This document shows, piece after piece, positions 32,510 through 42,094 of a stretch of 64,000 bases of DNA. The stretch's first letter is position 1, and each line of letters opens with the position of its first letter. The notes below the pieces were generated by a model. It was given only the letters and a program-made list of their open reading frames with translations. It ran no database searches and had not been told where the DNA came from. Source of the stretch: Eutreptiella sp. 'Long Island Sound 2002' (lineage: Eukaryota > Euglenozoa > Euglenophyceae > Eutreptiales > Eutreptiaceae); the NCBI GenBank assembly GCA_964036045.1, contig OZ038384.1, forward strand, positions 33,777,997 to 33,841,996, written 5' to 3'. A program made the position numbers and the translations under genes.

Positions 32510-34434
32510 CTAATCAGCATTTGCACGTTGCCATCGAGGCATCTCCTTGGCGAGGAAGAGACGTTCTAGCGCTTGCGTGACGAGGCGCTTGTCGCATTCC
32601 GTTGGAGTGCCTTTCCCCCCTCCCCTAGCCGGAGAGCACAAAAAATGGTCCTTGAAGAGGTAGTTTAGCGCCTCGACAATGTTGCCGCTAAACATACCGC
32701 AACCCCACGGATGCAAATTTTTCAGAACCTCCGGAGCATCAAATTGTAGCCATAACAAATATGGCAATCGAATGGTAGGACAAATTGTTCGTTTGAACTT
32801 CTTCGCGATGGATTTACAATTGAGGGCGTTCGAATTAAACTCCCAACAGCCATTTGTACAACAACATCAATGACATGGCTTGGAAGCTTCATGGCCTTGC
32901 CAATATGACGCCGGTTTGCCAACAAGAGCCATGTCCCTTCCCCATCCGGAGAGGCATGGCCCTTGAGACTAATTTTGGTCTTGGCACAAATGAGGCGATC
33001 TTGAACACGATCCCTAGTGGCCGGCGGAAGCTGCTTGCACTTCTTCCTAATGAATTTGGTGAGTTAGTCACCAACCCGAATAACAAGATGCAATATGCAC
33101 ATAACCACAAATTTGAACCATTCCTCTATATGCAACAAGGGTTCACTCACACATCCTTTGGCGGTGGTACAATCCAACCCCTTCTTATGAAGTTTATATA
33201 ATTTTTTGTCACTCTCCGGTGAACGCCGCCACTTTCGGTCCTCCCACTTTCCCTTGACCGCGCACCACGTCGCGTAAGTATAAATACTCCCAATGGAAAA
33301 ATAGCTTGAAATTCCTAGCACTTTACGGAGCCATGGGGAGTCATCACCCAACATGACTCGGGCACGACACCATTTTTCACGAATGAGGATCCATCCGGTA
33401 TTTATAATACTTTGGATTGCCTCCAAAGTCTTTGAAAAAATTGCACGTAGAGCATCGATGTCGTGCTCATTTGTGAGGGCGACATTGATGGTCCAATGAT
33501 AAGCTAGGGTGCGCGCCTTCTGACCATTATTGGCAAACCCAATGGCCAATTGCACCCAGGGGCGAGATCCACAAGGGAATCCGTCACTCCGAACGATCAA
33601 AACATATGGTCGTTCCCCATCCAAAAGCGGGAACGACATTGTATCAAGTACATCGTCTTGAGTTGAGATATACTTCAAAAACTCATCAAGATCCCAACGG
33701 ACACCTACCTTCCCATTGTAATCGCTTGGGACTAGGATTTGCCTGCTCCCAAGCTTTCGCCAAGCAATCTTGAAAGCCTCAAACGATGAAAAGGGGTGCT
33801 CCCAATTAGCGGGGACGCGCCCCTTCCCATCCGTGCGAAGCTTGGATACCCAACGGATAAGGTTCTTGTACCTAGAAAGGGAGAGGCATATATTGGTAGT
33901 TGCACAAGTGCAACCGTGTGCAAACGATGCAATAAACTACTTGCACACATGTTTGCACAAAGCGTAACATTGCCATCATCGCACTATTCTTATGAATGTG
34001 GTGTTATACGATGTCCTAGTGTGCAAGTTAGAGTATGTAGGTATCCCGAATGGAGTGAATGACCACATTAGACGATGTATGAGAATGATATGTCTTCGAA
34101 AGTGTGCAAATGGTCACTTGCACAACACAAGGAGCGGTTGCACAATGCATCAATAACGCAAAAAAGCGACATAGCAAGAAACATCCCCTTTTTTTTGGCA
34201 TTTCAAGCTCCAAAGCGAGGTGGACAGCCTCCATAGGTGTGTAAACCTGGCGTCCTTTGCGCGTTTCTTGTATCGTTTTTGCTTTTTGATGCGTGCATTG
34301 AGGCGATCCAATAGGGCGGTACCCGGTGCCGTTGAGGTAAATAGTCCCACTAGGTCATCCATCAAGTCTTTGGTGCTAAAACTACCGTAGGTAGTTCTAA
34401 TAAACTGGAAAATAGCATTTCCTTGCAAAACCAT
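32510..34434 (-). pseudogene. Transposase-like gene with one intron, decayed
   Basis: Exon 1 (34434-34247) encodes a basic helical segment and ends CCAG|GTTTAC; exon 2 starts at 33871 after TTTCTAG. Removing the 375-nt intron (34246-33872) keeps the frame. Exon 2 encodes an ordered region: 'IRWVSKLRTDGKGR', then 'VLIVRSDGFPCGSR', then 'WTINVAL'. An in-frame TAA lies at 33064-33066; the same frame resumes until about 32850, where a frameshift leads into 'LHPWGCGMFSGNIVEALN' and a stop at 32510. An Asp in the RSDG strand and a Glu in a late 'VEALN' helix recall DDE transposases, but I cannot name a family. Most confident: a real, intron-containing, now broken gene. Confidence 0.5.
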
Positions 34435-34620
34435 TGCTAATCTGGCAAATGGCTAGTAAATTTCTCGTGAAATTTAAGATGCGGCAACGACGCTGGCAGT
34501 CGCGACGGCGGCGCCAGCGCGGTTGCACAGGGATTGCACTGTGCAACTGCAGTGCAATTCTGTGCAACTGGCAGAAATCTAGTGCAACTGCGTGCAAACA
34601 TCAATTTTTCTGTGCAACTC

Positions 34621-34900
34621 TACCTGGGCAAAACGGGTTCCTAGGGCTGGAACTTGTTCTACCACAAACTTTGTTCTTTGCAAACTGCATATATTGTTCA
34701 CCGCCTGTCCAATTTGTGACAGAGGCCCAAAAATCGTTGTCCATGTGCGTGTCTTATCATGATTCAAAGCCCTAACCGCATGCAGCTGTACCAAAGACCC
34801 TCTCCATCCCCTGTAACATGACAAAACAACATTCGAATGGTCTTCTCGTCTTCATGATTTCATCATACGGCTAGTGCTGCTGCTGTGTCTCTTCGATTGG
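34621..34900. other. No feature seen
   Basis: A short non-repetitive stretch between the last GTTGCAC cluster and the minisatellite. No supported ORF. Confidence 0.4.
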
Positions 34901-34904
34901 TTAT

Positions 34905-35725
34905 TGTAATGTGCCAGTTAACGATACCATAGTGATACCACAGTGATGATAACAATATCATCATCCGAGGTACCATAACTTTAGGTAACCTTAAGTCACC
35001 TTAGGTAACTTTGAGTAACCCTATAAAGCCACAACCTGTTTTGTTGCGCCAAGAAAAAATCGTAAGAGGGACCACAATCGAACTTTAGACAGAGTTACAA
35101 AACTTTTTTAAAAGTGACAAAAACAGGGTGCGTCTTATGAGATGTGTAACTCTAGGTACCTTTAGGGGACTTTAGGTAACCTTAGGGGACTTTAGGGAAC
35201 TTTAGGTAACTTTAAGTAACCCTCTAAAAACCGCAACCTGTTTTTTTTGTGTCAACAAAAAATTGTAAGAGGGACCACGATCGAGTTTTCGGGAAAGTTA
35301 CAAAACTTTTTTAAAAGTTAAAAAAACAGGGTGCGGCTTTTGAGATGTGTAACTTTAGGTAACCTTAGGGGACTTTAGGTAACCTTAGGGGACTTTAGGT
35401 AACTTTAGGTAAACTTAGGGGACCTTAGGTGACTTTAAGTAACCCTATAAAAGCCGCAACCTGTTTTTTTTCGTGTCAAGAAGAAATCGTAGGAGGGACC
35501 ACAATCGAATTTTCAACAGAGTTACAAAACTTTTTCAAAAGTGAAAAATACAGGGTGTGTCTTTTGAGATAGGAAACCTTAGGTACCGTTAGGTGACCTT
35601 AAGTCACTTTAGTTAACTTTAGGTGACTCTAAGTCACCTTAAGTAACTTTAGGTATCTTTAGGTAACTTTAAGTAACCCTATAAAAGGCGCAACCTGTTT
35701 TTTGTTCGTACAAGGAAAAGTCCTA
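34905..35725. repeat. TTAGGTAAC-type minisatellite in about 200-230 bp higher-order units
   Basis: Runs of a roughly 10-bp word (CTTTAGGTAA / CCTTAGGGGA) alternate with a conserved spacer starting CCCTATAAA..CCGCAACCTG and containing GGGACCAC(A/G)ATCGA and a T-rich run. Spacer starts are at about 35021, 35220, 35444 and 35676, giving unit lengths of 199, 224 and 232 bp; the difference is in how many short words each unit holds. The TTAGG core is not in telomere-like tandem order. Confidence 0.85.
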
Positions 35726-36583
35726 AGAGGGACCACGATCAAATTCTTGCGCGGTCGGCCTAACCTAGATGCACGATGACTAGAATCGAACCTGACGATT
35801 CGGGCCGGCAGCCTACATCTAAGCAAGATTAATTGAGCACGTCAATTGACACCACGCAGGGCATTCTCAGACGACAAATCGGCGATCATTAAAGTGAATT
35901 GCAGGAGACACAACGTAACGTCGCTGATGCTGATAAAACAATAAACACTGTCCCAGAGCTGCAAAATGCTTTGCTGGCGTCTGTGGTTCGGAACCAAATT
36001 TTACATCAGCAAATGAAACATGTACAGGCTGAGTACAAGCATACAGGATTTGTCCCTGTCAAACAGAGGGTAGCTGTACGCACTGGGTGGGTGGTATGGT
36101 GAAAGGGAATGTACATGCTGTGTAGTTGGTAGACCTGCTGGTTTTTGTTGGTGTGCAACATACGTACACTGCTACGCAGTGCCAAATCCAATGAAAGATG
36201 ATACATGACATGAACAGACGAACACATCATGCGCACGCTTCACATCGCGCGCGCAACGAAGTGACGAGGACCACTACCCCGCCAGCACGCACCGAAGGCC
36301 GCGCGCTTGGTAGGACTGGCACACGAGTGACGTGTACATGCATCCCAATATATAAAAAGAGAACGTAAGCGCAGATATATACACCGCTGCATGGTTGGAC
36401 TGGGTTTCCGCCTATGCGCTGCTGCCTGTTGGTTGGTGTATTTCATATGTGTCTGGGCTTCTATTGCGCTTCTCCTACCGTAAATTCCCGCCGTAAGTGG
36501 ACCGGATGAGTAGGTTACGATTTTCGGTGTATTGAAACGCAGTCCCGCGTTCCTATTCAACCGCCCTGCGTCAGGTTTTTTGT
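35726..36583. other. No supported gene
   Basis: Contains a 67-codon frame at 35899-36102 without ATG (it begins TTG) and several antisense frames, none with motifs. One tRNA-like T-arm (minus strand, about 35790) was examined and rejected. Confidence 0.3.
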
Positions 36584-37136
36584 GGATGTCTGGCATAGAA
36601 TCTGGCCCGATTGTGCCGAATGGAACGGTTTATGTTTTGGACCGTGCGGTCACTCCTAGCCATCGACAGCAGAATCCGTACATCGACCGATTGTGTGACG
36701 CCTGGTTGGTGTTTATCAGACGACTAGAGTGCCACCCAGATGTTGCATTCCTGACACAGCTTCTTCAAAAACCATCGGAAGTGGACATGTTCAGTAGAAT
36801 GGAGCCCGTGTTACGGCTGTATGACCTCCTTGGATTCGTACTCAAGCCATTGGTCAGGCGTATATTGATGTTACTGTGTGTGTTAGATGACCGGTACTTG
36901 ATTGCATCTGTGGTTAATGCGTCACATGCCATTTATCTGGTATCGTTGATTCTAGAGCAAGGTATGTGCTAGCAACCTGTTTCGCATACGTGCAGCCTGA
37001 CTGTACCCCGGACAGCGTGTGTGATGTGTATACAGAGATGTCACTCCGGCAGGTGATCGAGCAATTGCACAGTGTCTATCGTAGGGTGGGACCAGTTCAA
37101 ACTTACTTCTCAGTTAACGACACACCTCAGTTCTAA
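36584..37136 (+). pseudogene. Hypothetical helical protein with frameshift
   Basis: From ATG 36584 about 130 codons encode a predicted helix-rich, Leu-rich protein ('FIRRLECHPDVAF', 'LVRRILMLLCVLDDRY'). The frame stops at about 36970, but the frame one base over continues without pause ('ATCFAYVQPDCTPDSV') to a TAA at about 37134. The clean handover suggests a one-base frameshift in a gene of about 180 residues. It may be the N-terminal part of the MYND gene downstream; about 1 kb of apparently noncoding sequence lies between. Confidence 0.4.
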
Positions 37137-37139
37137 TTG

Positions 37140-38113
37140 TCATTTCAAACACCTGCCAACTTTTGTGAACCCTAGTTCTTTTGAGCATTGTGCGGTGCAA
37201 AGGGCCCGTGCCTGCAAGTTTGAGACTATTCGCCAAAGATGAGCTACAAAGCCTGACCGTTGGAATGGGTACTTCTGCACCACAGGAGATCCCTTTTCAG
37301 GGAGAGTCAAGGGTTGCGTAACAGGCTTTGCAACAAATCAGGCAAATAGTAAACTCACAGAGCCAAGACCGGGCAAAGAAGGCACAACACAAGCAAGTGC
37401 ACAGCACGTCAACTGTCAACTGTTTCGAAACCTTTACCAGCAACACAAATCAAGTCCCAGGGACCTCAGTTCTCAACAGTTCTCACCAGTGCAACGTTGT
37501 GTTTGCAAGCAAGGCAAAACAAAGGCAATTGCACGGCATTAGTCAGAAATGTTGTGTCAAAATTTAGCAGTCAATAGCCGGAAATGTCCAGAGCGATCTG
37601 CACTACAGCTGAGCAGCACAAAAACAGCAGAACAACAATATTAAAACGACTTTTGGCAGGCATGTTTGAATTCAACCACAGCATTGTCATGTTCTGACAC
37701 ATCCACACTTTTGTGCCAAGGAATCAAATGTATTCAAGCAATGGATTTTGCAACAATGCATGTTTCAACGACACATTTTTGGCGCCGCGGCCGTTTCAGA
37801 TCCAGTGCGGTAGCGTAAATGCGGTTTTGGCCGCAGAATGCCCCACAAAATCATAGGTATACTGCTTTCCGCCGTCAAATACGCACCTACCGGTGGTGTG
37901 CTTCCATATGTCGCCCCGGGTTCCGGTCATGATCCCACCAACTGCCCCCGTTGATGGTGGTCGTTGGTAGTTGTTGGTCGTTGGCGATGGGCAGTATTCA
38001 TCATTCATGCACCTAAAGTGGTATATCGCGGATTGCTTTGAACTAGACAACAGCAGTACAACTGTTGCACCGGACAACTATCGGTATGCATACCCTTCAT
38101 TGATTTCGGGTGT
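37140..38113. other. Gap with no supported gene
   Basis: The first 600 bases look noncoding. A 93-codon minus-strand frame at 37796-38077 has an ordered-looking C-terminus but no motif. A CAG at about 38112-38114 after a pyrimidine-poor tract could be a 3' splice site for the MYND exon. Confidence 0.3.
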
Positions 38114-38584
38114 GTGCCAGGTGTCGAAATGCAATACATTTTTGACTTATATGTGTTCCTTCCCAGGGGTCACAAACGGAAACTACTTTATCTGGCGGAC
38201 AAGTTGCGAAGGATGATCGAAGTCCTGCTGTCTGGTGGTGTCGTCTACGCTCATCTGTTACCTCGCTTACTGGAAATGGAACAGATGTATTATCGCCGAG
38301 TGCTGAATTTGAAGTTTCATTTTCATTGTAATAAACTTGCGGAAACGGTCAGTGTAATCCCGATCGGCATTGTGACCAGGGGCGACTTTCTCCCTGGGGG
38401 GCTCGACGAGCGGGATGAGTCGATTGGGGGTGTGAAGTATACACTTCAGAGTTGCAGTGGGTGTTTTAGACAGGCATTCTGCAGAAGATGTAAGGGCTGT
38501 CTGTACGCGGTGTATTGTTTCCGAAAATGCCAGAAGCAACACTGGCGTGTTCACAGACAGGTCTGTAACCAAAGGAATCAATAA
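38114..38584 (+). CDS. MYND-type zinc-finger protein (partial or single exon)
   Basis: A frame of about 156 codons. A helical N-terminal half ('YLADKLRRMIEVLLSGG', 'LLPRLLEMEQMYYRR') is followed by a C-terminal MYND finger: CSGC, FCRRC, YC, then the diagnostic C-Q-x3-W-x2-H-x3-C ending near residue 152. MYND fingers bind Pro-containing peptides in partner proteins and are common in eukaryotes and in some large DNA viruses of protists. The apparent start may be an exon border rather than a true ATG start. The finger is complete with all ligands. Confidence 0.75.
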   Translation: MPGVEMQYIFDLYVFLPRGHKRKLLYLADKLRRMIEVLLSGGVVYAHLLPRLLEMEQMYYRRVLNLKFHFHCNKLAETVSVIPIGIVTRGDFLPGGLDERDESIGGVKYTLQSCSGCFRQAFCRRCKGCLYAVYCFRKCQKQHWRVHRQVCNQRNQ

Positions 38585-38871
38585 CATTCATGATATACAT
38601 ACATGCGGCACAGGGGGGGGGGTTGGAGAGCTTTGCGGTATTTCGCCATGCACCATCCGTGCTGGATCTGACTTTCTCCCAACGGATGGAGTTCGTGTAA
38701 TATATTATTTGTGTGGTGTTAAGGCCACTTCATTCATCATTCTGGATTCCAGGGGTGTTTGTGACCCAACCAACTAAACATGATGAAGTTCACAGAGTCT
38801 GCCACCAAAGTCCCTCGTTGTTGTGTCTGTCTCGTTTTGCACAATGGTATGGTTGCTTGAAATGTGTTAAG

Positions 38872-39344
38872 GGATGACACTAGCACACGTCACTGCCAGT
38901 GTCGGCTGAATACAACTTCAGGTACCAGCAATTCGTTGACCTTTGGAAAGTCCATTTCAAATGTACCTCTGGACTCAAAATATTTACCAACCTTTCATGC
39001 CACCCGGTCAAGCAGATAGGCAGACTGTTGTGATGTATCAGGTGTAACGCGATAATGACCCACATTGCCATCCCGCGCAAAGGAGGCAACACTGACTTCA
39101 ATATCATCTACTTGCCTGAGGTCCAGTGTCAGAGCTCTGTTGTTGTTGTCATATAGTACGTTCCAGATGCAATCAACCACTGTTTCGGCAAGGGTTTCAA
39201 TCGCACCTTCCCTCTGTTGTTGTGTTTAACAGCCTGTACATCCGTTGAACCATCATGGCTGACTGCCTCGGAAAGGGCAACAGCATATACCCTGCAGTGA
39301 TTACCGTTTTTCTCGATCTTCACGTTGTGCTTCCTCAGCACCAT
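38872..39344 (-). pseudogene. Hypothetical protein, broken; paralogue fragment at 40 kb
   Basis: From ATG 39344 the frame reads about 45 coding-like residues ('VKIEKNGNHCRVYAVALSEA'). Coding then shifts to another frame (39180-38995) with 'ALTLDLRQVDDIEVSV' and 'DGNVGHYRVTPD', and again near 39000 to a last acidic segment ending about 38890. A related segment is found at about 40200-40280 on the same strand. No known domain. Two frameshifts make it a pseudogene unless introns are involved. Confidence 0.4.
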
Positions 39345-39350
39345 GTCATA

Positions 39351-39982
39351 TCAAAATTCATCCCTCCGTGGTTCCATGTACCGAGTAAGCCTGATCCGAA
39401 TTTCTGCTCGTTTTTCTTTCAGTAATATCGGTGTTAACATACTGACTAGTTCACAAAGATCACAATCGTGCTTCATTGCCATGTGTCGGCCTTGTTGCAT
39501 CCCATGATATTGACGATGCGAGGCTGGGACCATCCCCCTCTTCGAGGTAAATCCCCCCATAACTCCCCATTGGTCCATCGATAGATTTTTCGCCGTTTTT
39601 TTATTCTCCACGAAACAGAGGGATTTTCTTTTTGGGGGGGGGGGTCAAATCCGAAGTCCGTTCTATCGATAATCGTGACCTTGAGCTTCGGGGGGTCTTC
39701 TTCGGTGGATGATGATGCTGTTGGCATCCGCCCGAAAAACTGGCGCTGTCTTCGGTGTGCAGTGAGACACGTGGATCCTGGTGCATCGCCCCTGAGATAC
39801 TGTGAAACTACTCGCTGTACCGTAGTGAATGCCTGTGCACCTTTTTGTATGGCGAGGAGGGGGCGTGAGAGCCGAGTAACGTGACGAAGAAACACAGGAA
39901 ACCATGGAACGGATTTGGATTGCTCGGCGTACCTAGCTGAAAATACCTCGTAAGAACCCGAAACCTTGTAGCAAAGGGTCAC
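39351..39982 (-). pseudogene. Hypothetical protein with frameshift at a G10 run
   Basis: From ATG 39982 about 115 codons read to a poly(C) tract on the minus strand (G run at about 39634-39643 on +). Two frames are open around the run; the downstream coding-like part (39611-39351, with CDLCELV and a basic Arg-rich end) continues in the frame one base over. A homopolymer length change, biological or technical, is the simplest reason. The protein is basic with no recognised domain. Confidence 0.4.
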
Positions 39983-40019
39983 ACGGTGTGATGTATCAAC
40001 GTTATCAATCTACTACTGT

Positions 40020-40300
40020 CATTTTCTGCATCCGGTCTAAGTCCTCAATTTGCTTCTGGGCTGGGTTTCGAAACGGTCACATTGCTGATGTGCGTGCTAC
40101 ATGGCCATTCAAATTGTACACCAATGTAGTCCACCGCCTGGACCGCCACTTTTGCTGCGCTCACCGTCTATGCCGGGTGTTTCGAGGGGATGGTTTGTGG
40201 TATATCAGGCATAACGCAACAATGACCCACATTGCCATCCCATGCAAGTATGAGGGCATGAGAGTATGGGGGTTATCCGAATTTCCCTATGCAGACATTT
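40020..40300 (-). pseudogene. Fragment paralogous to the 39-kb hypothetical gene
   Basis: The DNA phrase AATGACCCACATTGCCATCC occurs at about 39053 and about 40221, and the encoded peptides ('DGNVGHYRVTPD' versus 'DGNVGHCCVMPD') match on the minus strand. Surrounding similarity fades within about 60 bases and stops interrupt the frame. It is a partial local duplicate. Confidence 0.5.
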
Positions 40301-40482
40301 GATGGTCGTTTGTGTCGTATATTGTCTTAGTATCAGCAACGAGGATTTCTGGTTGTGTCTTCTTCACTGGCCCAAACCTTGAAAAATGAGAAACCCCCTT
40401 CGTCTTCCGAGGCATAAAGCACCCATCGGAGCCACCTACCACTTGCCCAATTTTTTGGCAGCTCGTATTTCCCTCTCCAACC

Positions 40483-41634
40483 ATGATGGTGGCTATCTCC
40501 TGCATCTGCTTTGACGCTTGGGGTGTGCTCGCAGCCTGTCTGCCGCCCACGGACACGTACAACCTTTGCCTGAGCAGTGCGTACTTCCACGGCGTGCAGC
40601 AGTCGGACGACAAGAAGATTGCCACCATTCTTTTGCGCAAGAGCCTGCTCTCCTCTCTTGCCCGGGTCTACAAGCACCACGACATCGCCTTGGATGCGGA
40701 CCTGTGTATCGATCGGCCTCACAGGGTTCTGACGGGCAATACGATGATTCAGGTGCTGATGGGCAAGGTTTGGGATCAACAGGACCATCCGAAGAAGGAC
40801 GTTCGGGCATCCTGGGATCACCGCCACATGACCATGATTACCATGGGCAAATCATCCTGGGATGGGGAGGTTTTCTGCATTGTGGATCCTCGCCGCACGT
40901 TCACCCTGCAGAGTACGTGCAACGTTGAGCTCTTGGATGCATACATCAGGGGAACACAACATCTAATGTGGGCCGACGTACCCACCCTCACCAGGGTCAT
41001 CGCAGGTTTACACAAGGTTGCTGACTGCCTGGACATACCCGATCTCGGCCACATGGACTTCCAAGACCTCGCCGGGGATTGCAACCGGCAGTTGTACCTG
41101 CTCGACCACTATAACCTGGAGGGGGTTGACATCCAGAATATGCCACCACAGGTGCGCAGCTATGTGCAGAGAAAACAGACTGTGCCGCACTGCCCAGCAC
41201 TCGAGCAATTGGTCGCTCTAGAGGAAGTCCGATCGTGCGGGGCACAGCATCCTTTGACGGTGTTCGCCATTGACGCCGTGCGGATGTTGAGAAAGTCCCG
41301 GGACAGAGTTGTTGTGACTAGTGTGCAGGCTCTAGTATGCGACCCCGAGGATTTCGAAGATCAAGTGAGAGATCAGAAAACCATACAGCAATTCGACCAT
41401 TTGTGGGATGAGACTAAATGCAGCTGGAACAATATGGTCACACCCGCCAAGCGCGTGCTTTTGCTGCAGCACAGGGACGAGTTAAACGCCCTCCACATGG
41501 CACAGTACGCAGAGCGCCGTGTACTTCACGACCAATGGCGTGCTGACCCCTGGTATTTCGCGATTTACATGTGCCGAACGGCGTTGAAAAAGCAGCGCGG
41601 GAAAAATAAAAAAGGGAACAAAACGGACATGTGA
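40483..41634 (+). CDS. F-box-like protein with giant-virus-like C-terminal fold (putative)
   Basis: An intact 383-codon ORF. Residues 9-30 (CFDAWGVLAACLPPTDTYN) fit an F-box-like pattern (a 'D.W..I...LP..D...L' helix pair). Near residue 85 comes 'LTGNTMIQVLMGKVW', resembling the 'GS.ml..ll...W' box of nucleotidyltransferase-like proteins seen beside F-boxes in large protist viruses; the Asp residues that should follow are not obvious. The C-terminal 150 residues are helical and the tail is Lys-rich (KKQRGKNKKGNK). F-box proteins bring substrates to SCF ubiquitin ligases; viral ones redirect host turnover. The start has two adjacent ATGs. Frame-intact while its neighbours are broken. Confidence 0.5.
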   Translation: MMVAISCICFDAWGVLAACLPPTDTYNLCLSSAYFHGVQQSDDKKIATILLRKSLLSSLARVYKHHDIALDADLCIDRPHRVLTGNTMIQVLMGKVWDQQDHPKKDVRASWDHRHMTMITMGKSSWDGEVFCIVDPRRTFTLQSTCNVELLDAYIRGTQHLMWADVPTLTRVIAGLHKVADCLDIPDLGHMDFQDLAGDCNRQLYLLDHYNLEGVDIQNMPPQVRSYVQRKQTVPHCPALEQLVALEEVRSCGAQHPLTVFAIDAVRMLRKSRDRVVVTSVQALVCDPEDFEDQVRDQKTIQQFDHLWDETKCSWNNMVTPAKRVLLLQHRDELNALHMAQYAERRVLHDQWRADPWYFAIYMCRTALKKQRGKNKKGNKTDM

Positions 41635-41639
41635 CAATT

Positions 41640-42090
41640 GACCCAAACAAACTTTGCACGGCATTCGCTAAATGAAACGCATCACAGGAAGGGAATCCCA
41701 CGGGCAAACTGCCCTTGTGTCTTGGTCTGGTGCACTGTCTTCACTGTAGCTTGGGTGGACTTTGTTCGTACTGAACACATGGAGAATATACGTGAGTGTC
41801 TAAATCCCACCTGGGCACCTGCAAGAAAATCCCCCAACAAAAACATCTACTGGTGCGAAAACTGATTGTGAATGCAAAGAAGAATGACATACCAGTCGTA
41901 AAAAATGCTCAGAATGGCACTGGTGGCTCCACTGCAAGTCCCAGAGGCATGAAAAGAAAAATACAAAAACACTTGACCTTTTACTCCACGATGACAATTT
42001 ACGTGCTGTTACGCTTCCTGGCTGTAGTAGGATGACACGGCTTGCCAGGTTGTGACAGGAGCCATCCACTGCCGTCCTGCTTCTCGTATA
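41640..42090. other. No supported gene
   Basis: Spacer between the convergent F-box-like and Cys-repeat genes. Only short frames are present. Confidence 0.4.
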
Positions 42091-42094
42091 CACT

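Larger units (their letters stand above)
28264..34620. repeat. Clusters of GTTGCAC / GTGCAAC motif
   Basis: The heptamer GTTGCAC or its complement GTGCAAC, often with variants such as TTGCACAA, is packed into clusters at about 28265-28290, 28441-28505, 30085-30175, 31165-31210, 31378-31420, 32335-32420, 33895-33965, 34100-34150 and 34515-34620. It is scarce in the coding-like blocks between. At least two clusters fall inside introns inferred from GT-AG borders and frame continuity (30213-30073 and 34246-33872, minus strand). Confidence 0.7.

Noticed and set aside
34905-35725. CRISPR-like or telomeric array
   Set aside because: Spacers are conserved rather than unique, and TTAGG words are not in uniform telomeric tandem order.
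35755-35860. Possible tRNA on the minus strand (GGTTCGATTCT)
   Set aside because: A B-box-like piece exists but the T stem has mismatches and no D arm or acceptor stem can be formed.
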